Shown: positions 1 to 13,500 of the stretch, piece by piece
How positions within the stretch are numbered: the first letter of the stretch is position 1
How the letters are laid out: the number at the start of each line of letters is the position of its first letter
Assembly (NCBI GenBank): GCA_005784505.1
Contig: VCAZ01000006.1
Span: 11,726,724-11,790,723, forward strand
Length of the DNA: 64,000 nt
Origin: Bagarius yarrelli
Taxonomy: Eukaryota; Chordata; Actinopteri; Siluriformes; Sisoridae
Direction of reading: 5' to 3'
Translations under genes and position numbers: made by a program
The notes under the pieces: model-generated
What the model was told of the DNA's origin: nothing
Seen by the model: the letters and a program-made list of their open reading frames with translations, nothing else
Database searches by the model: none

Positions 1-2530
<2,530 letters not shown>

Positions 2531-2609
2531 ACAACTCATGCAGCATATAGGCTTATTAAACTGTGTCTGTAAAACTGAATAAGTCTTGTGTAGAATTTAT
2601 ACTGCTAAA

Positions 2610-2615
2610 AATAAA
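2610..2615 (+). terminator. Candidate mocos polyadenylation signal
   Basis: AATAAA about 80 nt after the mocos stop codon, in AT-rich sequence. It is the closest canonical hexamer and gives a short 3' UTR. Cleavage site not determinable from sequence alone. Confidence 0.5.
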
Positions 2616-3744
2616 CATTTATAAAGTGTAATCAAGATTTATTATAAATTTAGCTGCACAACCTATCAGCTAGTAAGACATCTGTTGAAAATGGACAAGC
2701 ATACATGTGTGAGCATATTTTGTCAATTTAATGGCTGTTTACAGGCCTTTAAGAGTCGATGTACAATGGAATTGAAGGCAGAAGAGCTAATGTGACAAAA
2801 ATTGCTAAAAAAAAAAAAAAGATTAATGCAGGCTGTAATAGAAATAGTTCCTAACAGATAGTGTTTAGTGCGCAGTCACCTACAATGGACATGTAAGCCT
2901 CACAACTGGATCATGATTAGATTAAGTTTAATTTTAAGTATAATTGTACATTATGTGGACAACTTGGTTTATCCTTCAAGCTACAGGATCTAGTGCTTAC
3001 ATCTTGGTTCCAGATATCACGGCACACCTTCAGAGTTCTTGTGGGCTTGACCGGTTAGACCCGTTTTGATGACACAAGGGAGACGTAATCAATATCAGTC
3101 ACATCGTTTTATTATTATGGCTACTTGGAAAAAAAACTGAAAAATTCGAACAATTTATGCTACTCTTATCAAAACTTTACCACAGTGTGCTGATTCTCAG
3201 TTATCTCATACCGTTTTAAACATTAAACTCATGGCCACAGTAACTAAATGCTTTTCTGTAAAGTGATAACGAACTTAACAAGATCTGGCTTTAAAAAATA
3301 AACAAATATTTGCTCTAAGCCAAAAAAAAGGAAAAAAAGAATGCTTTTTCTGAAGATTTAACATCAGGGATAAAATCACTCTAACTGATTTTGAACTCTA
3401 ATGGATTATTACTGCTAAGTACATTATGCAAATCTTTTAGAGCATGTTAATGATTGTTTGGTGTTGCTGCTGTTGTCTGAACCATGCTGATGACATTAGT
3501 GTTATTTAAACTGAGAGAAAACGTAAACATCAACCCATCACATCTGTTTACAGAAAGCAAAACGTAGTGCTTAAGGTTAAAATATGGTTAAAGTACTGGT
3601 ATCTGTAGTGTAAATAAGAAATATTATGTATAATTTTTAGATTATCTAACCGTCAAAAACAGCAATTCTATAAACCATTGATAATATTATTGCAGGAATA
3701 AAGAACGTCTACCGAGATATTATTTGGGTTTATAATTTGGGTTT

Positions 3745-3980
3745 GTAATTAATTTAGTAACCTATAATAAATTTCCAATTTTGGATAAATTTCTTGTAAT
3801 TAATGTAGTAGCCTATATTAAGTTAGCAATTTTGGATACATTTCTTGTAATTAATGTTGTAACCTATAATAAATTAGAAATTTTGGATAAATTTCTTGTA
3901 CTTAATGTAGTAACCTATAATACATTTTCAATTTAGGATAAATTTCTTGTAATTAATGTAGTAACCTATTATAAATGTAC
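3745..3980. repeat. 51-bp minisatellite, about 4.6 copies
   Basis: Units start at 3745, 3796, 3847, 3898 and 3949, each opening gtaattaatgtagtaaccta or a close variant and closing ataaatttctt. Copies differ by a few substitutions but not in length, so the period is exactly 51 bp. No coding potential. Confidence 0.92.
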
Positions 3981-4889
3981 AGTTTCATTTAATATCTGTT
4001 TAACTTTCAAAGGCTATAAATGAAATAAAAACAAGTTTTATGACTTCCTTAGCTGGGACTGTCCTAACCTTTGTCTGTAGGTTTTAAACATGTTTCTGTG
4101 TGTCACATGCAGTTAATAAAACCCTTTCCTAAATGTCATTAAGTACGTTCTGTATCTTCCCATCACTAGGCAGCGCTAAAATCAAAAATTGAATTGCCTG
4201 ACCAATGAATATGTCAGTTCTATAAATCATTCTATGTAACACAGAACCAACTAAAAAGGATCAGGTTCTTTATTCGTCTTTGCTTCTGTTCAGTACATGA
4301 TCAGTACATGCTGATATTTATTCTCTCTGTTCTTATTTAATAGAAATTATTTGTAAATTATATCAATGCATTCACGCTTTATGCCAAATGTCCCCAGCAT
4401 CGGCACATTTGGCACCAGATCAAACAACTATAGGAATGCTGAAGCATTTACTGAGAATGGATGAATGATGTTAATGCATGCAAATACATACACTCAAGTT
4501 GAAAGATATTGCGAGGTTTTAAAAAAGTCTTTCACCCTAAAATAAGGAGTTGTGTCTATGTAGCCTTGCTAAGTATAAACACATCAGGGACAAACAAGAA
4601 GTTTATGGAATATGTTTAACATCCACAGAAAGTTTTCAAGTTTTTCATTGGTCCATTATCATCAATCTTGTAATCACTATGATCCACATCATGCCCCATC
4701 TCTAACCTGGTTACAGGTAAATTGTTCAGCCACAAATTACATTTAAATTTTTTTTTCTTTGTATACAACTGAGTCAAAAGTTAGACTGTTTATTCTTGCA
4801 TTAGATATGCGATGAATAATGCTACCAAGTAAGACAGTTGTTATAACTTAATAATTACACCGTTTGCATGATGCTTTAATGCTTACAAA

Positions 4890-5055
4890 GGAAAGTGGAC
4901 TGAGTGGCTAAGGTGTTGGACTGCTATTTGGAAGATTGGGGTTTGAGTCCCAGCACTCCCCAGTTGCCCCTGTTGGGCCCCTGATCAAGGCCCTTAACTC
5001 CCAACTGCTCAGCTGTAAAAAAGATAAATGTAAGTCGATCTGGATAAGGGCGTTA
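4890..5055 (+). mobile_element. tRNA-derived SINE
   Basis: The tRNA-like head has an A-box-like tgagtggctaaggtgttgg and a B-box-like gggtttgagtcccag. It is followed by the body gttgggcccctgatcaaggc and the tail aaatgtaagtcgatctggat. The same architecture recurs at 6608, 42185, 59593 and, on the minus strand, near 54318, so this is a dispersed family. Confidence 0.8.
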
Positions 5056-5639
5056 AAATTTTCCTTGGGGTTTTTGTTTTAGAATATTTTAAATACAAAT
5101 TGTTGATATTATTTATAAAAGCATTTTTAAACTATTAAAGTTTGAATTAAAACATTTAATTAGTAGTTAAAATGCAGTAACTGTGAGTCAGCATTTGCGC
5201 GGCTGTAATACCACAGACTGCAGGACTCCCGTCAGCACCGCCCTCAACTCCTGTCTCGCCCTTTACCCCTAGCGGAGTAATTCCAGATTTGCACCAGACC
5301 CTGCTATGAGGGGGACATGAGACTCGAACGAACGTTTACTCAATGTCTGTTCAGCTCAGTTCCACCTTCCTTATTCACTTTCCAGAAATTGTAAAACGGC
5401 ATCTGAACCGCTACCAGTTATGTTTACATGTGCAACAGCGCAGATAAGCGCATACTCCTTTTTCGTTTAAAACTCATTTAAGCTCTCTTTCATTTTAAAA
5501 CGTTATTTACACACTCTGTAGATGTATAAAACGCAAATATCTGCTAAACACAAATATCTGCGCAGGATTTCGTCTATTTCCTCTACACCAAACGCATTGT
5601 GCGCAGCTCTGCGCAGAGTGAACGCAACTTCCTCTGACG

Positions 5640-5764
5640 TACATTTGTCCACAGAGACAGGAGGCTTGAGGTTCCCCACCCACCGAGAGACCTTCCTAAT
5701 TCCTCCCCGATCCAAAAATCCACACAAGAACTCTGTTTAAAGACCTACCAACACTACCAACCGT
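5640..5764 (+). promoter_or_regulatory. anxa11: Probable anxa11 promoter and noncoding first exon
   Basis: A strong donor (ccgt|gtaagtaac) at 5764/5765 lies in relatively CG-rich sequence about 2.5 kb upstream of the acceptor that precedes the annexin ATG (ttccag at 8295). Annexin A11 genes usually have untranslated leading exons, so this is the best candidate. The transcription start is not visible; the left coordinate is a guess. No TATA box is asserted. Confidence 0.45.
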
Positions 5765-6607
5765 GTAAGTAACAACAAGCTATTCTTATTATTTTATTAT
5801 TCAGCTGATGTGTTTCGCTTTTGCTTTCTTTTGGGAAGTTCGTTTTAATAATTTAGTCATGGAACATTTTCGGAAGTAGTTGCTAAACGCCCCGAAAGCT
5901 GTTTTTTTATTTTTGGGTTTTGACATGTAAATAGAGACGCAGTGTAAAGTCTGTATTTTAGTTGCAGAATGTTAGACAAGGCTGGGTGACATATTCGTTT
6001 GGTTTTAGTTAAAGCCTAGTTAATGTTCTGGGTGTACATGTATTTTTATTTATCGTTTTGATAGATATATTTCAGGGCCTGTAGTCGTATCCGCGCTGAT
6101 TACGTCACAGAGAAGTGGGTGTGGCGAATCTCCTGTACACTTGACTCTAATTTCAGATCGCCTCTAGCAGGCTGTTTAGTAATTTCTGTTAAATTATGTC
6201 ACCATATTTCCGTTATATTACACCAATTGTCCGAGTTATAATAGTATGTGGACTTTAATAGTGTAACATCTGACTGTATATTATTCAAATATCGATTAGA
6301 ATTAACCCCAAATCTAAATGAGTACATTAAGGGCTAAATAAGTAATACCAATAAAAATGATAATTTCCAGGTGTGTTTCCATGTACAAAGTTCATCTATT
6401 CATTCGAATGTGTGCTCACCTTCATCCTGGATTGTACAAATTTATGGCAGGACAAAAGCTGCCTGTCAGCATACAATGGTTGTGTTTGGTTAGTGAAGAG
6501 CGGGACTACACTGATAACAGTTCTATGTGTCTGTCTGTAGTCACACACAGGTTCCCGCAGCTATAAAATGCAAAGTAACCCGGCTCAGTTATAGTGGGTG
6601 TATCTTG

Positions 6608-6788
6608 CGGAAGTGGTAGCACAGTGACTAAGGTGTTGGACTGCTGATTGGAAGATTGTTGGTTCGATTCCCAGCACCACTAAGATGTTAGTGCTGGGCC
6701 CCTGAGCAAGGCCCTTAACCTCTAATTGCTTAGTTGTAGAAAAGACATAAATGTAAGTTGCTATGAATAAGGGTGTCTGCCAAATGTG
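6608..6788 (+). mobile_element. tRNA-derived SINE
   Basis: This is the best-preserved copy of the family: head ggaagtggtagcacagtgac, B-box-like ggttcgattcccagcacc, body gctgggcccctgagcaagg, then a tail with aaatgtaagttgctatgaat and agggtgtctgccaaatg. Intact RNA polymerase III box-like motifs are visible. Confidence 0.85.
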
Positions 6789-7530
6789 TATCTTTAGACA
6801 TGTCTGATGCCAGAATTTTGATAATGCATATAAAAGTATCCAGGAATGGAATAATGAGAAGGGATGTTCGCCAAAGGTCAGGAGTATTTGTTGTCATAAT
6901 TATTGGAAATTTAGGACCGGTTCAACAAATGTTAAAAGCAGTGAGGTTTATACTATTGCTGTTAATGGCACACTTCAGAAAAACTGATGGATAATTAAGT
7001 AATTATTTATAATAATTGAAGGAAAAACGGCAATAAAAGCATCCTTGCAGGTCCATAAAATCTCGTTTGCACCCACTAACTTTTATATGCAACACACAAA
7101 ATTCAGCATAGATATAAATATTTAAATAATTTTGAACAAAGATTATGTGATTGAACACAGACACTAAAGGAAGCTGTGATCAGTTAAGCAGGTCTCAGTT
7201 CTCAGAAATCATCGTTCACTGGAAAAACACAATATGGTAGCTACCACAATACCACAGTTGAGGACAAAAATACGTCTATTTAGGATTTTACAGACCACTG
7301 AAGTCTGGGGTATTAAAGCTGAAAGTATGTTAGGCTCAAATAAGCGGTTCAAATCTAATGATTAATGTTTAAAGGTTACAGATGAGAGAGGAAGGACTAG
7401 GTTTATTTGGATGCGTGGCTTTTTTTCTTGTTGGTTTGGGAGTTATTCACTTTTACTCTCAAAGTCTTTTGATTAGGTTCGTGTACAGAATTAACATGGT
7501 CAATATTTTACATACTTTTTGGGGGGTATT

Positions 7531-7690
7531 TTGCCTTTAATTATAGAACAGACAGAGATAAAATGGAGGAGATAGAGAGAGAGAGGGATGGGACCGGAAA
7601 GGACCCGAGCCGGAATCGGAACCGGGTCGCCGGAGCGCAACTGCGCATGTGGGTGCTGACACCTTAACCCCCTACACCACGGCGCCGGCC
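7531..7690 (-). mobile_element. GC-rich tRNA-derived SINE of a second type, minus strand
   Basis: Reverse-complementing 7690 to 7590 gives a head with the A-box-like gtggtgtagggggttaagg and B-box-like ggttccgattcc. It continues into a CT-rich stretch (the gagagagagag run near 7575) and an AT-rich end. Its base composition differs sharply from the surrounding intron. The body does not match the other SINEs here, so it is a different family. Confidence 0.65.
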
Positions 7691-8303
7691 TAACATGGTC
7701 AATTTTTTAAACTGAAGTGCTCTGTGGTAGTATTAAGTGCTCATGAACCACCCGCATCTGCACCTTCAGCTAAACGTTTTTGACCAAAGGCTTATCTAAA
7801 CTAGTAAATGAGTCAACTTTAAGAGTCTTAAACATTTAATTGGTAGTCTGTGGGGGGTTTTATTTATGTACCCATGCAAAATTATAGGATAAAGTAGATG
7901 TGCAAGACTGTAAATGACCAAAAGTTTGCTCAGCGATTTAAACCTCTGTTTGCTGTTTTCCTCTGATTTATATTTATATTATATATTTTATATATTTTAT
8001 ATAATTATATATTTTTTTTTTTAACAAATGTCACACCTCAGCGTTTAAACACCTTCTGTAACGGTGCCTGCTGACAGACATTAATCCCCAGAAATTGAGC
8101 ATATAAATTAAACCTGGGTTATGTGAATACATTTAACTGTACTATAAAAACAGGCTGTACTAAATAAAATAAAAAGGAGAGAGGATATGAGATAATACAT
8201 TGTTTTCATAATTGTTTTTTTTTTTTTTTTACATTTGTTGTCAAATACTTTGGACTAATTAGCATGTAACAGATTTTATATTGTCTTTATTCCAGATTAA
8301 AAC

Positions 8304-10551
8304 ATGAGTTATCCTGGTTATCCTCCTCAGTCCGGTGGTTATCCTCCTCAGGCAGGTGGCTACCCTCCACAGCCTGGTGGATATCCTCCTCAGCCAGGAA
8401 CGTATCCACCTGCAGCAGGAGGTTATCCTCCTCAAGCAGGAGGTTATCCTCCTCAAGCAGGGGGATACCCACCCCAGCCCGGTACTTACCCAGGCCAGCC
8501 AGGAGCTTTTCCTACCCTTCCTACAGGTACTTTACGTCATTCTTAAAGTAGCATATTATTATAAAGCCCAACCCGGAATGTCCTAGTCAATTTGTCCTAT
8601 AAATAGCATGATATCAGTGGAAACCTCTGTTAGTACATGACTCACTTGCTTAAGAAATTTGTGTTTGTGTTGACATCGTAGAAAATGTATTTCAAAACAG
8701 TGTCTGTTAGGAGGAAACATTGTTGCCTAAAGTGTCAACGTTTTTTAACATGGGTGTATTAACTTTTTAACTTGTGTGACAGGTTTATGTTTAAAGCTTC
8801 TAGTAAGAAAATGAATGGTTGCATGCTTTAGAATTAATGCACGTACGCTAAAATTAGGACACCCTATGAAAGCCTGTGTGTGTATTCGGACATATGTATA
8901 TTTAATTTCATTTTAAAGCAATAAAAACTTTCTGTAAAATCTCCTTCTAAAAAGAACAATTTTTGGTAAAGAATAAATTATTACATGATTAGAACATTGT
9001 TACTCAGCTTTTTGAAGGAGGCTGCCCTATTTAAACCTTAGACATTTAGTTACTGATGGTGAACACCATGATGAGATCGAAAGAGCTGTCTGAGGCCTTC
9101 AGAAGGAAGATTGTAGCAGCTTGAGTCTGAAATGGAATTTAAAAAGATCTCAAAAGATTTTGAAATGAGCCATTTCACTGTCCGCTAAATAGTCTACAAG
9201 TGGAGGAAACATTCTGCCAACATTTTTTGGACATTTCCCAATGAGGAAACCTTTGCTCTCTAAGAAGAACATGAAGGCCAAACTGAAGTTTGGCAAAGTG
9301 AATGTAGACAAAGTCCAGGTCTTCTGGGATAATATCTTTAGACAGATAACTGCAGAGGACATGTTTGGCATGAACCAAATACAAAATTCCAGGAAAAGAA
9401 CCTAATACCAACTGTGAAACATGGAGGTGCAAGTGTCCTGGTTTGAGGATGCTTCGCTGCAGGAGGACCTGGTCAGCTCACCATCATAGAATTCACCATG
9501 AATTCTAGCGTGTATTAGAGGGTGCTTAAAAAAACTTTTAGGAACATCTGTAAAACGTTAAAGCAGAAGCAGAACTGGATGCTTCAACATGACAATGACC
9601 AAAAACATACCAGTTAATCAACTAAGGACTGGCTGAAAACTAAGAAATGGAATGTCCTGGAATGGCCAAGTCAAAGTCCAGATCTGAATCCTATTTAGAT
9701 GCTGTGGGGCGACTTGAAACAGGCTGTACGTGTAAGAAACGCCTTAAACATCTTACAGCTGGGGTAACACTAGCTATGAAGGGGTAGGGTGTCCTAACGT
9801 TTTTCTCAGTTAGAATACACATTTTTGTTGAAATCTTTTGTTTAATGAGTAAAATGTTAATTTTTGTTGTTTACCTGCAATTAAGTCACCTTCTTTTTCA
9901 GAGAGAAAGTAAAACAAGATTAGCCATCGATATTTTAACATTTCTTAATAAAGAACTAAATATTTAATGGGGTGTCCTAATTTTTTTTCACACAATTTTA
10001 TAATATTTTACAATGATTTGTGATATGAATGCTTGAGCACTTTATAGTTCTGTGTTGCCTAGCATCATTTTTTATAACTAGTTTCAATAGTATCCGAAAA
10101 AGTATATCGTGCCTGCCTTTTTTTTAGTAGTTTGGTTAAACCATACTTTTACTGATAGAGCATTTTGGATATTTTGTTGTGTTTGCAGGTGGATGGGGAG
10201 CTCCTGGTGCTCCAGGAATGCCTGGATTTAATGCAAGCAATCTGCCTGCAATGGTAAGTTTTATTTAAGTAGGGTTCTGCCTTGTTGTATTCTTTGTGTT
10301 ATACACAGGAAATACCACACAACAGAATATGCTGTTACATCATTTATGTTAGTAACAGTAATGTTAAATTACTCACTGCAAAATCACTAAAAAAAGAGTG
10401 ACTCTGATTTAACTAGTTTATGTGTGTTTGTGTGATGCTGGCTTGTACAGATGTAACTATTATTACTATTATTAATATTATCTGGCACAAACTTAGCAAG
10501 TATTTATATACAGTAGTTGTCTGTCCATCTATCTAGCTATCTAAATATGTG

Positions 10552-10598
<47 letters not shown>

Positions 10599-13500
10599 GT
10601 CTGTCTGTCTGTCTGTCTGTCTATTAGGGCTGTGCGATTTAGGGGAAAAATATCTTATTGCGATTTTTCTGACAGATATTGCTATTTAGTCTTTTTAATA
10701 TTGTGCAGCACACTTTTTATAGATTCTTAATTTCTTGTAGTCCAGCAGATACAGTGTGCCTTTCTACCAATAGATAGTTAGCTTTTTGCTGCTAGTATGC
10801 AGTTAGTGCTACCTAAATCCATTTTAGTTAAAGTTACTTTTTAAAAAAAATATCCATAAAACAAAATATATTTTTTCTTCTAGTGCAAATCACTTCAAAT
10901 AAAAACAAAAAAAAACCCTTTGCTTCTATAAACACACTCTTTTTGAAACAGGACAGGTATTCTAGCTATTAGTAGTTCTGCACGAGTCTTAAGTCCAGCA
11001 CTAATATAGTGCAAAGTGAAACACGGGTCTGTTGTTATAGTCTAATATTCCACCTAAATTTTATTATTTATATGAAGAAGGCATAATCTTACTCCACCGC
11101 ATGTTTCTTTTTTTTGTTTCTTTAATGGCTGGTATGACTATCACTTAAAGAGGGCAGTCATGCATTTGCTCTGGGACTTTTAATATCGCATTCACATTGC
11201 AGCCTAATTGCAGCGTTTTAAATCGCGATTGTAATTCGATTTCGATTAATCGTTCAGCCATACTATCTCTATATTTATCTGTCTGTCTATCTGTCCGTCT
11301 GTTTGTCTATCCAGCCATCCATCTACTTGTGTGTCTAAAGCACATTTCGAAATGATTTCTAATTTTAGATTTCTAGACTGTTTTCTCATGGCGGACTTTA
11401 CCTATCTAATGAACACTGTTTTCCACCTCTTTTATACTGGTTTAACAGTAAAAACGCTGCACCTTAGGAAACAAAACAAGTAGTGTCATTCCTCTCTACT
11501 TATGTCAAAGCAGACTGTCTAATTCATATCAAAATGTCAGATTCTCCCTTTTAATGATACAGTTTGGTGTTGATTTAATATATTTTTAAAAGCCAACTTG
11601 GTTGGATTTCTTCAACTGCCAATTAGTTTTAAGCCACAGACTTTTACACATTTTATTCTAACATATTCTAGATAACTGCAGGCCAATTACTTCCTTTTTT
11701 ATTATAAAAACACTAAAGAATAGTTATGAATAAACTCCTAAGTTTTTTGTGCAAATTTCCTTGCTCCACCCTGGCCAGGTTACTGCATGCATATTGCTAC
11801 TGCATTATCATCAAATTATCATTCATTACCTTTTTGCAGATGCACTTATTTTCCTTCTAATTCATTGTGATGCTCTTCTTGGTATGATTGACCATAAAAT
11901 ATTTCTGTTCCCTTTTTTTAAGTTAATCTCGTAAGTTCATACATCAAGGCTGAAGTTCTGTACTTTAATTGCATACAAACCATCTAAACAAGCCTGATGT
12001 ACATAGACTGAAATTCAGGTGTTTACAGTGCTTCTTGATTTTGGTGTTGTCTTTTGCTAAACACAAAACAAGAAATTATGTTTTATGTGCATTTATCCCA
12101 ATCCTTCATTAATCATTTTAAAATGCATGTATGTCTATGTAATCATCTCTAAGCTATGTATGTTTAATTAACCACAGCACATTCTTTTTTCAAATTGCCC
12201 AGCTTGCGCTTCGCTTCGTGCTTTTTTTATTGCCTTTAAATCCTTTCACCACAGGCAAACAACATCTCAGCTGCTCTGGGCGGATTTAGCCCAAACCCAT
12301 CCATGTTTCCTCAAGTACCTCCTGGTGGTCCCTCACTCTACCCTAACCCACAGTCCTTTGGCATATCCCCTCAGCCAGGAGGAGCCATGACCCAAGCACC
12401 AGGGATGGGCTATCCAGGGGGGCCTGCTCCGGGCCAGCCCATGCCAGGCTACCCACAAGCCCCTTCACCCAATCCTTCTATGCCAGGCTACCCACAAGCC
12501 CCGTCACCTAACCCATCCATGCCGGGCTACCCACAAGCCCCATCAGCCAATCCATCCATGCCTGGCTTTCAACAAGGTCCATCACCGACTCCGTCTGTAC
12601 CTAACTATCCCCCTACCAATCCATCCATGCCAACATATGGAGGAGGAGCTCCCCTTGTTCCTGCTATTAATGTAAGAATATAAATTTTTTACCTAATGTT
12701 AAGAATCCTTTAAAAAATACACAATTGAATAATTGATTCGGTCTAAACCTGCCATTTTGTTTTGTTCTCTTCCTTTTCATTATTGTTTGTGTTTAGCGTG
12801 GATATAGAGGAACCATCCAAGAGTTTCCTGGAGCAGACCCATTGAAAGATGTAGAAGTTCTTAGGAAGGCTATGAAAGGCTTTGGTAAATTTCTTGTATA
12901 CACTCTTTTCACATATTACACTGTATTAGCAGTGAACATTTTACCTAGAAAATTACACACTTTACAATTCTCTGTATGGGATTAAAAAACATAGACTTCA
13001 TGAAGACTTATATATAATTATAAGTAAGTGGTTTTTAAAGTGTTGACGTTTGAACAGACAATGGAAATCTCCAGATTCTAAATTTTTGACAATATTTTAA
13101 CAGGTACTGATGAACAGGCTATAATTAATCTCCTTGGAAGTCGTTCTTGGAGGCAGCGTGTTCCTCTGCTGGTTTCTTATAAGACAGCATATGGAAAGGT
13201 TATTTTTATTTTTCAAAGAAACGTTTACATATATTATTATGGCACGTATTACCATGTTTAAGCCATGCTTAGATGCTCTTTTATTTCATACAGTCAAAGT
13301 TTAATGCTTATAGTCTTTTTTCAAGTGAAATTTGGTGGGACAAATTTAAGAATACTGTTGTAAGATTACTGCAACTGATTGTCCACATACTGGTCATTTG
13401 TTTTCAGGACTTAATTAAGGATTTGAAGTCTGAGCTTTCTGGGAACTTTGAGAAGTTGGTTTTGGCTATGATGAAGACTCCTGCCCAGTTTGATGCAGCT

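Larger units (their letters stand above)
2616..5640. other. Intergenic region between mocos and anxa11
   Basis: About 3 kb of AT-rich sequence without a supportable gene. It holds a short poly-A (about 2807-2820), a 51-bp minisatellite (3745-3980) and a SINE (4890-5055). Sequence from about 5170 onward becomes richer in CG dinucleotides as the probable anxa11 promoter is approached. No RNA gene recognised. Confidence 0.7.
5765..8295 (+). other. Probable anxa11 intron 1
   Basis: About 2.5 kb between the candidate leader exon and the ATG-containing exon. It contains a plus-strand SINE (6608-6788), a minus-strand SINE (about 7531-7690) and AT-rich tracts around 7970-8010 and a poly-T at about 8214-8230. 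No conserved coding exon recognised. Confidence 0.55.

Noticed and set aside
4890..6788. tRNA genes suggested by A-box and B-box motifs
   Set aside because: The motifs are in SINE heads followed by a shared non-tRNA body and tail, and no clean cloverleaf can be drawn.
8259..8472. Minus-strand repetitive frames opposite annexin exon 2
   Set aside because: They are the complement of the GGYPPQ-encoding repeats; the plus-strand frame has an ATG, correct splice sites and a conserved product.
9150..9432. Minus-strand ORFs over the Tc1 relic as a possible gene
   Set aside because: The recognisable transposase is on the plus strand and broken; the minus-strand frames are its shadow.
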